This document shows, piece after piece, positions 1-6,583 of a stretch of DNA of 12,495 nt; the stretch's first letter is position 1; each line of letters starts with the position of its first letter. The notes beneath the pieces were generated by a model. That model had not been told where the DNA came from, ran no database searches, and saw only the letters and a program-made list of their open reading frames with translations. Source of the DNA: CAWJEL01 sp964647255 (GTDB taxonomy: Bacteria > Chloroflexota > Anaerolineae > CG2-30-64-16); NCBI GenBank assembly GCA_964647255.1, contig CAZYGI010000096.1, positions 1-12,495 on the forward strand, given 5' to 3'. Made by a program: the position numbers and the translations under genes.

Positions 1-24
1 GGTTTCAATCTTATCAAGGTTCAC
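1..24 (-). CDS. Start of an unidentified gene (5' end only, runs off the window)
   Basis: On the minus strand a GTG at 24-22 opens a reading frame MNLDKIET that leaves the window after eight codons. A strong Shine-Dalgarno, GAGGAG at 40-35, sits 10 nt upstream, which is the main reason to believe in this start. Too little protein is visible to assign a family. It lies downstream of the small Cys/His reading frame (47-115) and could be co-transcribed with it from the possible promoter at 178-207. The start could be false if the real gene begins elsewhere. Confidence 0.4.
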
Positions 25-46
25 GGCGGTGCGACTCCTCAGTTCG

Positions 47-115
47 TCAGTAAACGATCTCGTCGGCGTAATGATCTTCGTGCCCGGCGAGCAGGCACGC
101 TTTGCACAGCATCAT
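47..115 (-). CDS. Possible 22-residue Cys/His microprotein
   Basis: Minus-strand frame from ATG 115-113 (a second ATG follows directly) to TGA at 49-47, giving MMLCKACLLAGHEDHYADEIVY. It contains C-x2-C-x4-H-x2-H (C4, C7, H12, H15), a spacing that could bind zinc. Third codon positions are mostly G or C, like the real genes here, whereas the overlapping 66-codon frame on the same strand (39-239) shows no such bias. An in-frame TTG at 160-158 would give a longer version. No convincing Shine-Dalgarno precedes the ATG. Its stop is followed by the GAGGAG-GTG start of the next gene. I do not recognise the family. It could be the tail of a longer gene broken by an assembly error, or chance. Confidence 0.25.
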   Translation of the reverse strand: MMLCKACLLAGHEDHYADEIVY

Positions 116-177
116 CTCGCGTCGGTCCGTTCGATGCGCCGCTCTGGGTTCCTGCAATCCTTCTCGATCTCCGCTGC

Positions 178-207
178 ATTGTACTACAATCGCCGCCGCC
201 TATCCAA
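178..207 (-). promoter_or_regulatory. Possible promoter for the left-edge genes
   Basis: On the minus strand TTGGAT (207-202) and TACAAT (183-178) are separated by 18 bp. The -10 element is good (5/6) but the -35 matches only its first three bases. The -10 lies in the palindrome ATTGTACTACAAT (178-190), which could also act as an operator. If used, transcription would start near 171 and read the small Cys/His frame and the edge gene. Confidence 0.3.
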
Positions 208-239
208 GGCCAATCAGAAGCGGCTCCTGCCCGGCGCAC

Positions 240-272
240 AAAAAAATCGGGGCCCCCTGGGGAGCCCCGATT
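240..272 (-). terminator. Intrinsic terminator of hppA
   Basis: Nine-base arms (245-253 and 264-272, AATCGGGGC paired with GCCCCGATT) enclose a GC-rich loop. On the minus strand the hairpin is followed by a run of seven T (plus-strand A run 240-246). It lies 35 nt past the hppA stop codon, so it is a textbook rho-independent terminator for that gene. Confidence 0.9.
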
Positions 273-306
273 CGCTCAAAACTGGTTTGCCGCTGCGTTC
301 GAGTCG

Positions 307-2495
307 TTACACTTCGATGTCGTAGTTCGCCGGCTGCTTGCTGCGCGCGATGGCCCAGACGATCACGCCGAACAGCACGACCAGGGCGACGATCATCACC
401 ACCGGCGTGCCCTGGATGCCCACGACGATCGGTGCGATGATCAGCGAGATCAGATTGATGACCTTGATCAACGGGTTCAACGCGGGACCAGCCGTATCCT
501 TCAGCGGGTCGCCTACGGTGTCGCCGACGATGCTCGCCCTGTGCGCATCCGAGCCCTTGCCGCCGTAATGCCCTTCCTCAACCAGCTTCTTGGCATTATC
601 CCAGGCGCCGCCCGTGTTGGACATGAAGACCGCCAACAATTGGCCGGAGAGGATGACGCCCGCCAGGAAGCCGCCCAACGCCTCGGCCTTCAATGCGAAG
701 CCGACGACAATCGGGATCAACACGACCATGATGCCCACGGGCAGCAGCTCACGCTGCGCGGCCAGGGTGGAGATGCCCACGGCCTTCCTGTAGTCCGGCA
801 TCACCTTGCCCTCGCGCACGCCTGGCACATCGAATTCCTTGCGGACGACCGCCACCATGCCGTTGGCCGCGCGAGAGACGGCCTTGACCAGCAGCGCGGC
901 GAACAGCACCGGGATGCCGCCGCCGATCAACAGGCCGATGAAGACACGCGGATCTGCGATATTGATGTACGTGATCAGGGCATCGGAGGCGAGCTTGCCG
1001 GCCTTGATCAGCTCGTTCTGCACCAAATTGATGTCGGTGATGAAGGAGCCGAACAGCGACACCGCCGCGATGACCGCGGAGCCGATCGCAACGCCCTTGG
1101 TGATCGCCTTGGTGGTGTTGCCCACCGCGTCCAGGTCGGTCATGGAGTCCATGGAGACCAGGTTGCCGGCGTGCGTCAGCCAGCCGATGCCGATGAGGGC
1201 CACGCCGTAGATGACGTAGTGCATGCCCAGGTTCCCGTAGACGAGCACCGAGATCATGATCGCCGCCGCGATGGTGAAGATCGCCCACACGCTGGACTCG
1301 TAGCCTTCCGCCAGGCCGCTGAGGATCGTAGTGGCCGGGCCGAAGCGGGTGCTCTTCGCGATCTCCTGCACCGACTTGCTCTCGGTGGCGGTGAACATTG
1401 CGGTCAGGCGGTTCACGATGACGTTGAAGATGACGCCCGCGGAGATCATCGCGGCAGGCTGCCACCAGTTCGCGTCCACCTGGCGGATATAGAAGAAGCT
1501 CAGCAAGAACGAGCAGACGATCGTGATGATCGAGGAGACCTCGTAGGCGATCTCCATGCTGTGCCAGGCGTTCCCCTTAGCGACGGTGCGCTCCCACACC
1601 GGCACCGAGAACGTACCGATGATGGAACTGATGACACCGATGGCGCGCACCAGCAGCGGGAAGATAATCCAGTAGAGATTGCCGGTCATGCGCATCAGGG
1701 CAAGGCCCAGGATCAGTGCGGAGACGATGGTCACTTCGTAGGACTCGAAGATATCCGCCGCCATACCGGCGCAGTCACCCACGTTGTCGCCCACCTGGTC
1801 GGCGATGACGGCCGCGTTGCGCGGGTCATCCTCTTCCAGGCCCTCTTCCACCTTGNNNNNNNNNNNNNNNCACCGCCGACGCGCATGAAGAGCGCCAGCA
1901 GCGTGCCGCCGAAACCGAAGCCCAGCAGCGCATCCGGCGCAGCCTTACCGAAGACGATGAAAATCGTCGTGCCGCCCAACAGGCCGAGGCCGTCGGTCAA
2001 CATGCCGGTGACGGTGCCGGAGCGGTAGGCGATGCGCAGCGCATGGCCGTAGCTCTCGATCTTATCTTTCCCCATCGAGGCCGCTGCCACGCGGATGTTG
2101 CCCTGCACCGCCATGCGCATGCCAAGCTGGCCGACGAGCAGCGAGAAGGTGGCGCCCAGAACGAAAGCGACGGCCCGGCCGAAGGCGATCGTGAGGCGAG
2201 CGCCATCCCCGAACATCTCTTTCGCTTCCGGCGTGGGCTGTGAGATCCACACGCTGCCGAACAACGCAAAAACCAGCACCCCGATGAACGGCAGGATCGT
2301 CCTGAGCTGCTGGCCCAGGTACGCATCCGCGCCCTCCTTGACGGCGGTCCAGACGCGGATCATGGCGTCTGTCCCCTTGCCTTCGCCCATCACGTTACGG
2401 AAGAGCAGATAGGCGTAGAGCAGGCTAATCGCAGCAATAACCAGCACGCTGAGAATAGCTACCCTCTCGAACGGTATGAGTGGTAATGCATACAT
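307..2495 (-). CDS. hppA: Membrane-bound H+-translocating pyrophosphatase (K+-independent type), with assembly gap and missing motif
   Basis: Membrane proton pump driven by PPi hydrolysis. Start ATG 2495-2493 (MYALPLIPFERVAIL) with GGGAAG 5 nt upstream; stop at 309-307. Family motifs seen: DDPRNAAVIADQVGDNVGD, SNTGGAWDNAKK and GDTVGDPLKDTAG, within many hydrophobic segments. The motif GNTTKAITKG has Lys and Thr where K+-dependent enzymes have Ala and Gly, which points to the K+-independent, proton-pumping class. The frame breaks at 15 N (1856-1870). The family sequence there should be RVGG-G-[I/F]-xTKAADVGADLV-GKVE; restoring 43 missing nt gives exactly 739 codons, so the break is an assembly gap and not a mutation. 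Separately, the segment normally reading DA[F/Y]GPxxDNAGGIAEM before GNTT is absent (junction near 1138-1155). Both losses remove active-site aspartates. Own promoter and terminator; no operon partner visible. Confidence 0.95.
1856..1870. other. Assembly gap (15 N) inside hppA
   Basis: Fifteen undetermined bases replace the codons for the conserved PPi-binding motif of hppA. Flanking codons read MRVGG upstream and KVEEG downstream, in different frames. Family conservation predicts 43 missing bases, not 15, so window coordinates beyond this point are about 28 bases short of the true sequence. Confidence 0.95.
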
Positions 2496-2528
2496 GAGAA
2501 CTTCCCAAGGCCTCCACTGAATTAAGAT

Positions 2529-2607
2529 CGTTGAGTTGCATCGCTCAACGGATTGTCCGAGGGAGAGAAAATGCCTGGTTTTGGCGCGTGAGAACCCCAG
2601 TCCGGGG
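2529..2607 (-). promoter_or_regulatory. Structured 5' leader of hppA
   Basis: The predicted hppA transcript has a leader of about 120 nt (2615 to 2496). It contains a perfect 7-bp stem, CGTTGAG/CTCAACG (2529-2535 with 2544-2550, 8-nt loop), and a short CCCC/GGGG hairpin (2595-2607). No known riboswitch consensus was recognised. A regulatory role is speculative; the stems themselves are plainly visible. Confidence 0.35.
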
Positions 2608-2621
2608 ACAAATCGAAGGCA

Positions 2622-2651
2622 ATTGTAAGCGTTTACCCCATCTTTTGTCAA
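2622..2651 (-). promoter_or_regulatory. Sigma70-type promoter of hppA
   Basis: On the minus strand a perfect TTGACA (2651-2646) and TACAAT (2627-2622, 5/6) are separated by 18 bp. Predicted transcription start is near 2615, about 120 nt before the hppA ATG. It is divergent from the rnd promoter, whose -35 begins 24 bp away, so the two may compete or share regulators. Confidence 0.75.
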
Positions 2652-2674
2652 ATCATCGGACGATTTGGGTGTGT

Positions 2675-2703
2675 TTGACAGTCCATGCCGATGCGGTGAT
2701 AAT
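2675..2703 (+). promoter_or_regulatory. Sigma70-type promoter of rnd and downstream genes
   Basis: TTGACA (2675-2680, 6/6) and GATAAT (2698-2703, 5/6) with 17-bp spacing. The predicted start of transcription, about 2709-2710, falls only 3-4 nt before the first in-frame ATG of rnd (2713). This suggests a leaderless or nearly leaderless message, or a start codon further downstream. Confidence 0.75.
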
Positions 2704-2712
2704 AGCCGAACC

Positions 2713-3897
2713 ATGTTCAGCCGACCCACGGATTCAAGGACCGTTGCTTCACCCGCCGCGCGGCAGATGCCGCCCCCCGTGCTGGTGGACTCTGCCGCCG
2801 CGTTTGAACGGCTCCTCGCCGCGCTGGCCGGGCAGCCTCGCCTCGCCCTCGACACCGAGTCGGACAGCCTCTACCGCTATTTTTACAAGGTCTGCCTGCT
2901 TCAGATCAGCACGCCGGAGACGGACTACCTGGTGGATCCGTTGCGCCTGCCGGACCTGGCGCCGCTGGGCGACATCCTGGCCGATCCGGCGGTGCAAAAG
3001 GTGTTCCACGCGGCCGAGAACGACATCCTGCTGCTCAAGCGCGACTTCGGGTTCAGCTTCGCCCACGTGTTCGACACGATGCTGGCTGCGCGCATCCTCG
3101 GCTGGAAGCAGGTGAGCCTGGCCGCGCTGCTGGAGACGCATTTCGACGTGACGCTGGATAAGCGCGCCCAGCTCACCGATTGGGGCCACCGACCGCTCAC
3201 GGCCGAGCAGCTCAGCTACGCCCGGCTGGATACGCATCATCTGCTGGCGCTGTGCGATCTCCTGGAGCAGGAGCTGAGCGCCCGCGGCCGGCAGCGCGAG
3301 GCGCGGGATGTATTTGACGCCCTGCCGCGGGTGACATACGTTGAAAAGCCCTTTGACCCGGACGGCTTCTGGCGCATGCGGGAAGCCCGCGATCTCCAGG
3401 GCAGCGAGCTCGCGGTGCTCAAGCAGCTCTACCTCTGGCGCGACGAGCAGGCGCGCAAGCTGAACCGCCCGGTCTTCAAGGTGCTGGGGGATGACCGCCT
3501 CATCTTGCTGGCGCGGGAGCGGCCGGCCCGCCTGGCCGACCTGCCCTTGAGCCCGCATCAGATCGAGAGCTTCGGTCGCGGGGTATTGACCGCCATTGCC
3601 GCCGGCAACGCCGCCGCGCCGCCGGCCCCACCGGCGCGGCCCGCGAACGGAACCGGCCGGCCGACGCCGGAAACCCTGGCGCGCTTCGATCAGTTGCGCG
3701 GCTGGCGCAGCCAGCGCGCCGCCGAGCGGCAGGTGGACACCGATCTGATCTTGACCAACGACGCGCTGATGACCATCGCCCGCGCCGCGCCGGCCACCAT
3801 GGCAGCGCTGGAAGATCTGCACATCATGGGCGATTGGAAGCTCGAGGAATACGGCGCGGATGTGCTGCGGCTGATCGCCGGCACTTGGGCACGGTAG
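2713..3897 (+). CDS. rnd: Ribonuclease D (DEDDy 3'-5' exoribonuclease with two HRDC-like regions)
   Basis: Trims 3' ends of tRNA precursors and other structured RNAs in the cytoplasm. From ATG 2713 the protein has 394 residues, close to the usual RNase D size. The DEDDy set is complete: D47 and E49 in LALDTES, D104 in AENDILLLK, and Y169 with D173 in YARLDTHHLL. Two C-terminal helical segments fit HRDC domains (about residues 230-295, around LKQLYLWRDEQARKLNRP, and about 325-392). Start choice: a TTG at 2665 lies upstream of the promoter -10 and is excluded if that promoter is real. ATG 2713 is preferred; ATG 2767 (MPPPVLVDSAA) is possible. None has a clear Shine-Dalgarno. The DUF951 gene starts 6 nt after the stop, so the two are probably co-transcribed. 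Confidence 0.93.
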   Translation: MFSRPTDSRTVASPAARQMPPPVLVDSAAAFERLLAALAGQPRLALDTESDSLYRYFYKVCLLQISTPETDYLVDPLRLPDLAPLGDILADPAVQKVFHAAENDILLLKRDFGFSFAHVFDTMLAARILGWKQVSLAALLETHFDVTLDKRAQLTDWGHRPLTAEQLSYARLDTHHLLALCDLLEQELSARGRQREARDVFDALPRVTYVEKPFDPDGFWRMREARDLQGSELAVLKQLYLWRDEQARKLNRPVFKVLGDDRLILLARERPARLADLPLSPHQIESFGRGVLTAIAAGNAAAPPAPPARPANGTGRPTPETLARFDQLRGWRSQRAAERQVDTDLILTNDALMTIARAAPATMAALEDLHIMGDWKLEEYGADVLRLIAGTWAR

Positions 3898-3903
3898 GCC
3901 GCG

Positions 3904-4119
3904 ATGTACACTGAGATTCGCATGGGCGATATCGTGCGGATGCGCAAGCCCCATCCGTGCGGCAGCTTGCAATGGGAAGTGGTGCGCCTGGGCGCCGACA
4001 TCGGCATCCGGTGCCAGGGATGCAGCCGCCGCGTTTTGCTCCCGCGCAGCCAGTTCGTGCGCCAGGTAAAAACGCTCGTCAGCCAGGGAAACCAATCTGC
4101 GAATGACTTCAACGACTAA
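3904..4119 (+). CDS. DUF951 family small protein
   Basis: A 71-residue protein of the DUF951 family, whose function is unknown. Family hallmarks: GDIVRMRKPHPCG near the N terminus, then WEVVRLGADIGIRC and CQGC with LLPRSQF. Cys19, Cys37 and Cys40, with His17, could form a zinc site; this is inference. The start is 6 nt after rnd, and the last 17 nt overlap the start of the MFS gene, so translation of the three is probably coupled. The last ten or so residues (GNQSANDFND) lie past the conserved core, and most of them fall just before or in the overlap with the MFS start, suggesting the C terminus was extended there. Confidence 0.85.
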   Translation: MYTEIRMGDIVRMRKPHPCGSLQWEVVRLGADIGIRCQGCSRRVLLPRSQFVRQVKTLVSQGNQSANDFND

Positions 4120-5431
4120 AAGCGGCTTCGGCGCCGTCCTTTCCAACCGGAATTTTCGCGCGCTCTGGCTCGCCCAGTTGCTGGCGCAGACGGCCCAACA
4201 CGCGATCCACTTCATTCAGATGGTCCTGGTGGAACAATTAACCGGGTCGGCGATGCATATCGGCTTCACGATCCTGGCGTTTTCCCTGCCGGGTGTACTC
4301 TTCAGCCCCATCGCCGGCATCACGGTGGACCGCTTCTCCAAGAAATGGATCCTGGTCGGTTCCAACGTTATCCGCGTGCTGTTCGCCGCCAGCTACATCG
4401 TGATCCTCACCACGATGCACGGCGCCTGGGAGCTGGTCGCGATCTACACGGTGACATTCCTCACGGCCACGCTGGCGCAATTCTTTGCACCGGCTGAAGC
4501 GTCCACGATCCCGCTGCTGGTGGGCGAGGATCTGCTGCTGCCGGCCAATTCCCTGTTCACATTGACGATGGCGATCTCGCAGGTAGTGGGGCTGATCGTG
4601 CTCGGGCCGCTGGCAGTAGGACTCCTGCATGTGCAGGGCGGCTTCCTCTTGATCGGCGCACTTTACCTGGGCGCCGCGCTCCTGGTTTTCGGGCTGCCCC
4701 CGGACGCACGCCCGGCCGCACACGCTTCTGAAATGTCGGCGCTCCGCCGGTTCTGGACTGAGTTTCGCGTCGGTTGGCAGTTTGTGGCCAGCCACCACGT
4801 CATCTTCTCAGCCGTGACCCAACTCGTCACCGTGACGACCGTCGTGATGATCATGGCGATGCTGGCGCCGGGTTACGCCGCCCGCGTGCTCGGCATGTCG
4901 GCCCAAAACGCGGCCATCGTGTTCGCGCCGGCCGGGCTGGGCATGCTGATTTCGACCGGGCTCGTCGGCCGCTGGGGGCATGTGCTGCGCCGGATCAACT
5001 TCGGTCCCGTCGGCCTGGTGCTGATGGGCATCACGTTTGCGGCGATGGGCTGGATCGCGATAGATTATCAGCGGCTGATGCGCCCCATCCTGCAGGTCTA
5101 CCCGCAAGCCACGTTCAGCCTGACGAGCGCGACAATGGCGTTGAGCCTGGTGCTGGGCCTTACCCTGTCCGCCGTGAATATCCTGGCGCAGACCACGCTC
5201 CAACAAAGATCCCCCGCCAACATCCGGGGCCGGGTCTTCTCGGTGCAGTTCATGCTCAACAACCTGCTGGGCATCCCGCCGATGCTGGCGCTGGGCACGC
5301 TGGCCGATGCGATCGGCATCCCGCGGGTGATGGAGATCGTCGGATGGAGCGTCGTCGTGTTGGCCGCCGCCAGCCTGGCGATCAGCCGGCTGCCCATCGG
5401 GGCCAGCGCCCCCTCGGAGAGAAAACCATGA
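4103..5431 (+). CDS. MFS transporter (12-TM exporter-like, MFS_3/EntS-like)
   Basis: A 442-residue multi-spanning inner-membrane protein. The N terminus, NRNFRALWLAQLLAQ, and the loop-2/3 segment GITVDRFSKKWILVGSN match major facilitator superfamily exporters of the MFS_3 type, which include enterobactin and macrolide efflux proteins. A matching second-half motif, RSPANIRGRVFSVQFMLNN, is near residues 370-390. About twelve hydrophobic segments are visible. The substrate cannot be told from the sequence. The start ATG overlaps the DUF951 gene by 17 nt; the stop overlaps the Nif3 gene start in ATGA (4 nt). No strong ribosome site precedes it, consistent with translational coupling. The neighbours do not point to a specific substrate. 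Confidence 0.88.
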   Translation: MTSTTKSGFGAVLSNRNFRALWLAQLLAQTAQHAIHFIQMVLVEQLTGSAMHIGFTILAFSLPGVLFSPIAGITVDRFSKKWILVGSNVIRVLFAASYIVILTTMHGAWELVAIYTVTFLTATLAQFFAPAEASTIPLLVGEDLLLPANSLFTLTMAISQVVGLIVLGPLAVGLLHVQGGFLLIGALYLGAALLVFGLPPDARPAAHASEMSALRRFWTEFRVGWQFVASHHVIFSAVTQLVTVTTVVMIMAMLAPGYAARVLGMSAQNAAIVFAPAGLGMLISTGLVGRWGHVLRRINFGPVGLVLMGITFAAMGWIAIDYQRLMRPILQVYPQATFSLTSATMALSLVLGLTLSAVNILAQTTLQQRSPANIRGRVFSVQFMLNNLLGIPPMLALGTLADAIGIPRVMEIVGWSVVVLAAASLAISRLPIGASAPSERKP

Positions 5432-6192
5432 ACCAAACGATCGCGCGCGATGCGCTGGTGGCCTACCTGGACGACTATCTGGGCTGCCGCAGCGCCGGTG
5501 ACACCAGCGACAACGGCCTCCAGGTGGAAGGCGCGGCTGAAATCACGCGGCTGGCGTTCGCGGTGGACGCCTGCCAGGAGACGATCGCCGCCGCGGTGGC
5601 GGACGGCGCACAGATGTTGGTGGTGCATCACGGCCTGTTCTGGGGCAAAGTACTGCGCGTCGTCGGGCCGCACGGCCGCCGGGTGAAGGCGCTGCTGGAC
5701 GGCGCATGCTCGCTCTACGCCGCGCACCTGCCGCTGGATCGCCACCCGGAGGTGGGCAACAACGCCCAACTGGCACGGCGCCTGGGCCTGACCGTGGTCG
5801 GCGACCTGGGCGAAGCTTTCGGCCTCCCCATCGGCGTGATCGCCACGGCGCCGGCCCCGTTGACGCGCGACGACCTGGCGGCGAGGCTGGCCGCGGCGCT
5901 CGGCGTCACGCCGCGGCTGCTGCCCGGCGGGCCTGAGCGGGCCCACCGCATCGGCATCATCTCCGGCGGCGCGGCCCGGGAGATCATCGAGGCGGCGGCC
6001 GCCGGATGCGACACCTACATCACCGGCGAAACCAGCCATTCCGCCTACCACGACGCCGCCGAATACGGCCTCAACGTCCTCTACGCCGGGCATTACGCGA
6101 CCGAAACGGTGGGAGTACAGGCGTTGGCTGCGCATCTTGAGGCGCGCTTCGGGCTGCCCGGCCGCTTCATTGACCGGCCAACCGGCCTCTGA
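5428..6192 (+). CDS. Nif3-like dinuclear metal centre hexameric protein
   Basis: A 254-residue member of the Nif3/YbgI/YqfO family, proteins with a two-metal site in a toroidal hexamer. Some members are annotated as GTP cyclohydrolase 1 type 2 homologues; the physiological role is unsettled. Metal ligands expected for the family are present: H67-H68 in VVHHGLFW, D104 in AHLPLDRHP, and H222 with E226 in GHYATETVG. This is the short form without the inserted PII-like domain of the roughly 370-residue versions. Its ATG overlaps the MFS stop by 4 nt. It is the last gene before the rpmH promoter, which begins 1 nt after its stop codon. No terminator is visible between, so read-through into rpmH is possible. 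Confidence 0.92.
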   Translation: MNQTIARDALVAYLDDYLGCRSAGDTSDNGLQVEGAAEITRLAFAVDACQETIAAAVADGAQMLVVHHGLFWGKVLRVVGPHGRRVKALLDGACSLYAAHLPLDRHPEVGNNAQLARRLGLTVVGDLGEAFGLPIGVIATAPAPLTRDDLAARLAAALGVTPRLLPGGPERAHRIGIISGGAAREIIEAAAAGCDTYITGETSHSAYHDAAEYGLNVLYAGHYATETVGVQALAAHLEARFGLPGRFIDRPTGL

Positions 6193-6193
6193 T

Positions 6194-6223
6194 TTGACAC
6201 GACCCGCCGCTCACGGGTATAAT
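6194..6223 (+). promoter_or_regulatory. Strong sigma70-type promoter of the rpmH cluster
   Basis: Both hexamers are perfect: TTGACA (6194-6199) and TATAAT (6218-6223), 18 bp apart. Predicted start of transcription is about 6230, leaving a leader of about 120 nt before rpmH. Such a promoter fits the high demand for ribosomal protein L34. The -35 lies immediately after the stop of the Nif3 gene. Confidence 0.88.
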
Positions 6224-6348
6224 TGCACGGCTTTAGCGGGTGAGGCTTTACGTCTGTCTCGCCTGCTTTTTCTGTCTGGAAACAAAACGGCCGGTGGCGC
6301 CCGCGCTGCTGACCGCAAACTTTTTGCAGGTGTATAGGAGTCTGTGGC

Positions 6349-6489
6349 ATGTCAACCAAGCGAACCTACCAGCCAAAGAGCCGGCGCCGGATGCGCGTCC
6401 ATGGCTTTTTCAGCCGCATGAGCACGCACGGCGGCCGCCGCGTGCTGCAGCTGCGCCGGGCCCGCGGACGGAAACGGCTGACGGTGTGA
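6349..6489 (+). CDS. rpmH: Large ribosomal subunit protein bL34
   Basis: A 46-residue, very basic protein: begins MSTKRTYQPKSRRRMRVHGF and ends RARGRKRLTV, the L34 pattern (KRTYQPS...HGFxxRM...GRxVL...GRKRLTV). It is a structural component of the 50S subunit. The start ATG has AGGAG (6336-6340) 8 nt upstream. It is too short for many gene finders and is overlapped by a spurious longer frame (6240-6587). It heads the rpmH-rnpA-yidD-yidC-jag cluster, but dnaA, the usual upstream neighbour, is absent here. Confidence 0.97.
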   Translation: MSTKRTYQPKSRRRMRVHGFFSRMSTHGGRRVLQLRRARGRKRLTV

Positions 6490-6494
6490 AGCGT

Positions 6495-6560
6495 AACGAG
6501 TCACCCGTGACGCGTAGCCGTTGGCGGTTACTGGTCACTGGTCACTCGTCACTCGTTTTG
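6495..6560 (+). repeat. Heptamer repeat array and hairpin between rpmH and rnpA
   Basis: Four consecutive 7-bp units, ACTGGTC, ACTGGTC, ACTCGTC and ACTCGT (6530-6556). AACGAGT (6495-6501) is complementary to ACTCGTT (6551-6557), and extending to ten bases gives one mismatch; TTTT follows at 6556-6559. The structure could act as an attenuator or processing site that lowers rnpA output relative to rpmH. The repeat and complementarity are seen directly; the role is inferred. Confidence 0.55.
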
Positions 6561-6583
6561 TGTGATCCTGTGGAATCGTTGCG

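Noticed and set aside
178..190. ATTGTACTACAAT palindrome as an integration or operator site
   Set aside because: Short, single occurrence, explained about as well as overlapping TACAAT boxes; kept only as part of a low-confidence promoter.
541..2028. 495-codon plus-strand frame across hppA
   Set aside because: Antisense to hppA; highly charged His/Asp/Arg-rich translation typical of the shadow frame of a GC-rich membrane gene, and it runs through the N gap.
2061..2072. TTATC-containing strings as DnaA boxes (also near 11, 4368 and 5064)
   Set aside because: Isolated partial matches to TTATCCACA inside genes, not clustered; no AT-rich unwinding region.
3064..3070. CACGTG core as a parS site
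   Set aside because: Only the hexamer matches; the flanking GTTT/AAAC arms of parS are missing and it lies inside the rnd coding sequence.
2749..4215. 488-codon minus-strand frame
   Set aside because: Antisense to rnd and the DUF951 gene, both of which have clear family motifs; no recognisable domain in the antisense product.
4774..5427. Upstream extension that would fuse to the Nif3 protein
   Set aside because: It is an open but meaningless frame inside the MFS gene (Arg/Pro/His-rich). The Nif3 domain starts properly at ATG 5428 with ATGA coupling.
6530..6556. CRISPR-like repeat array
   Set aside because: Units are 7 bp and contiguous without spacers; a simple tandem repeat, as is the one at 10974-11015.
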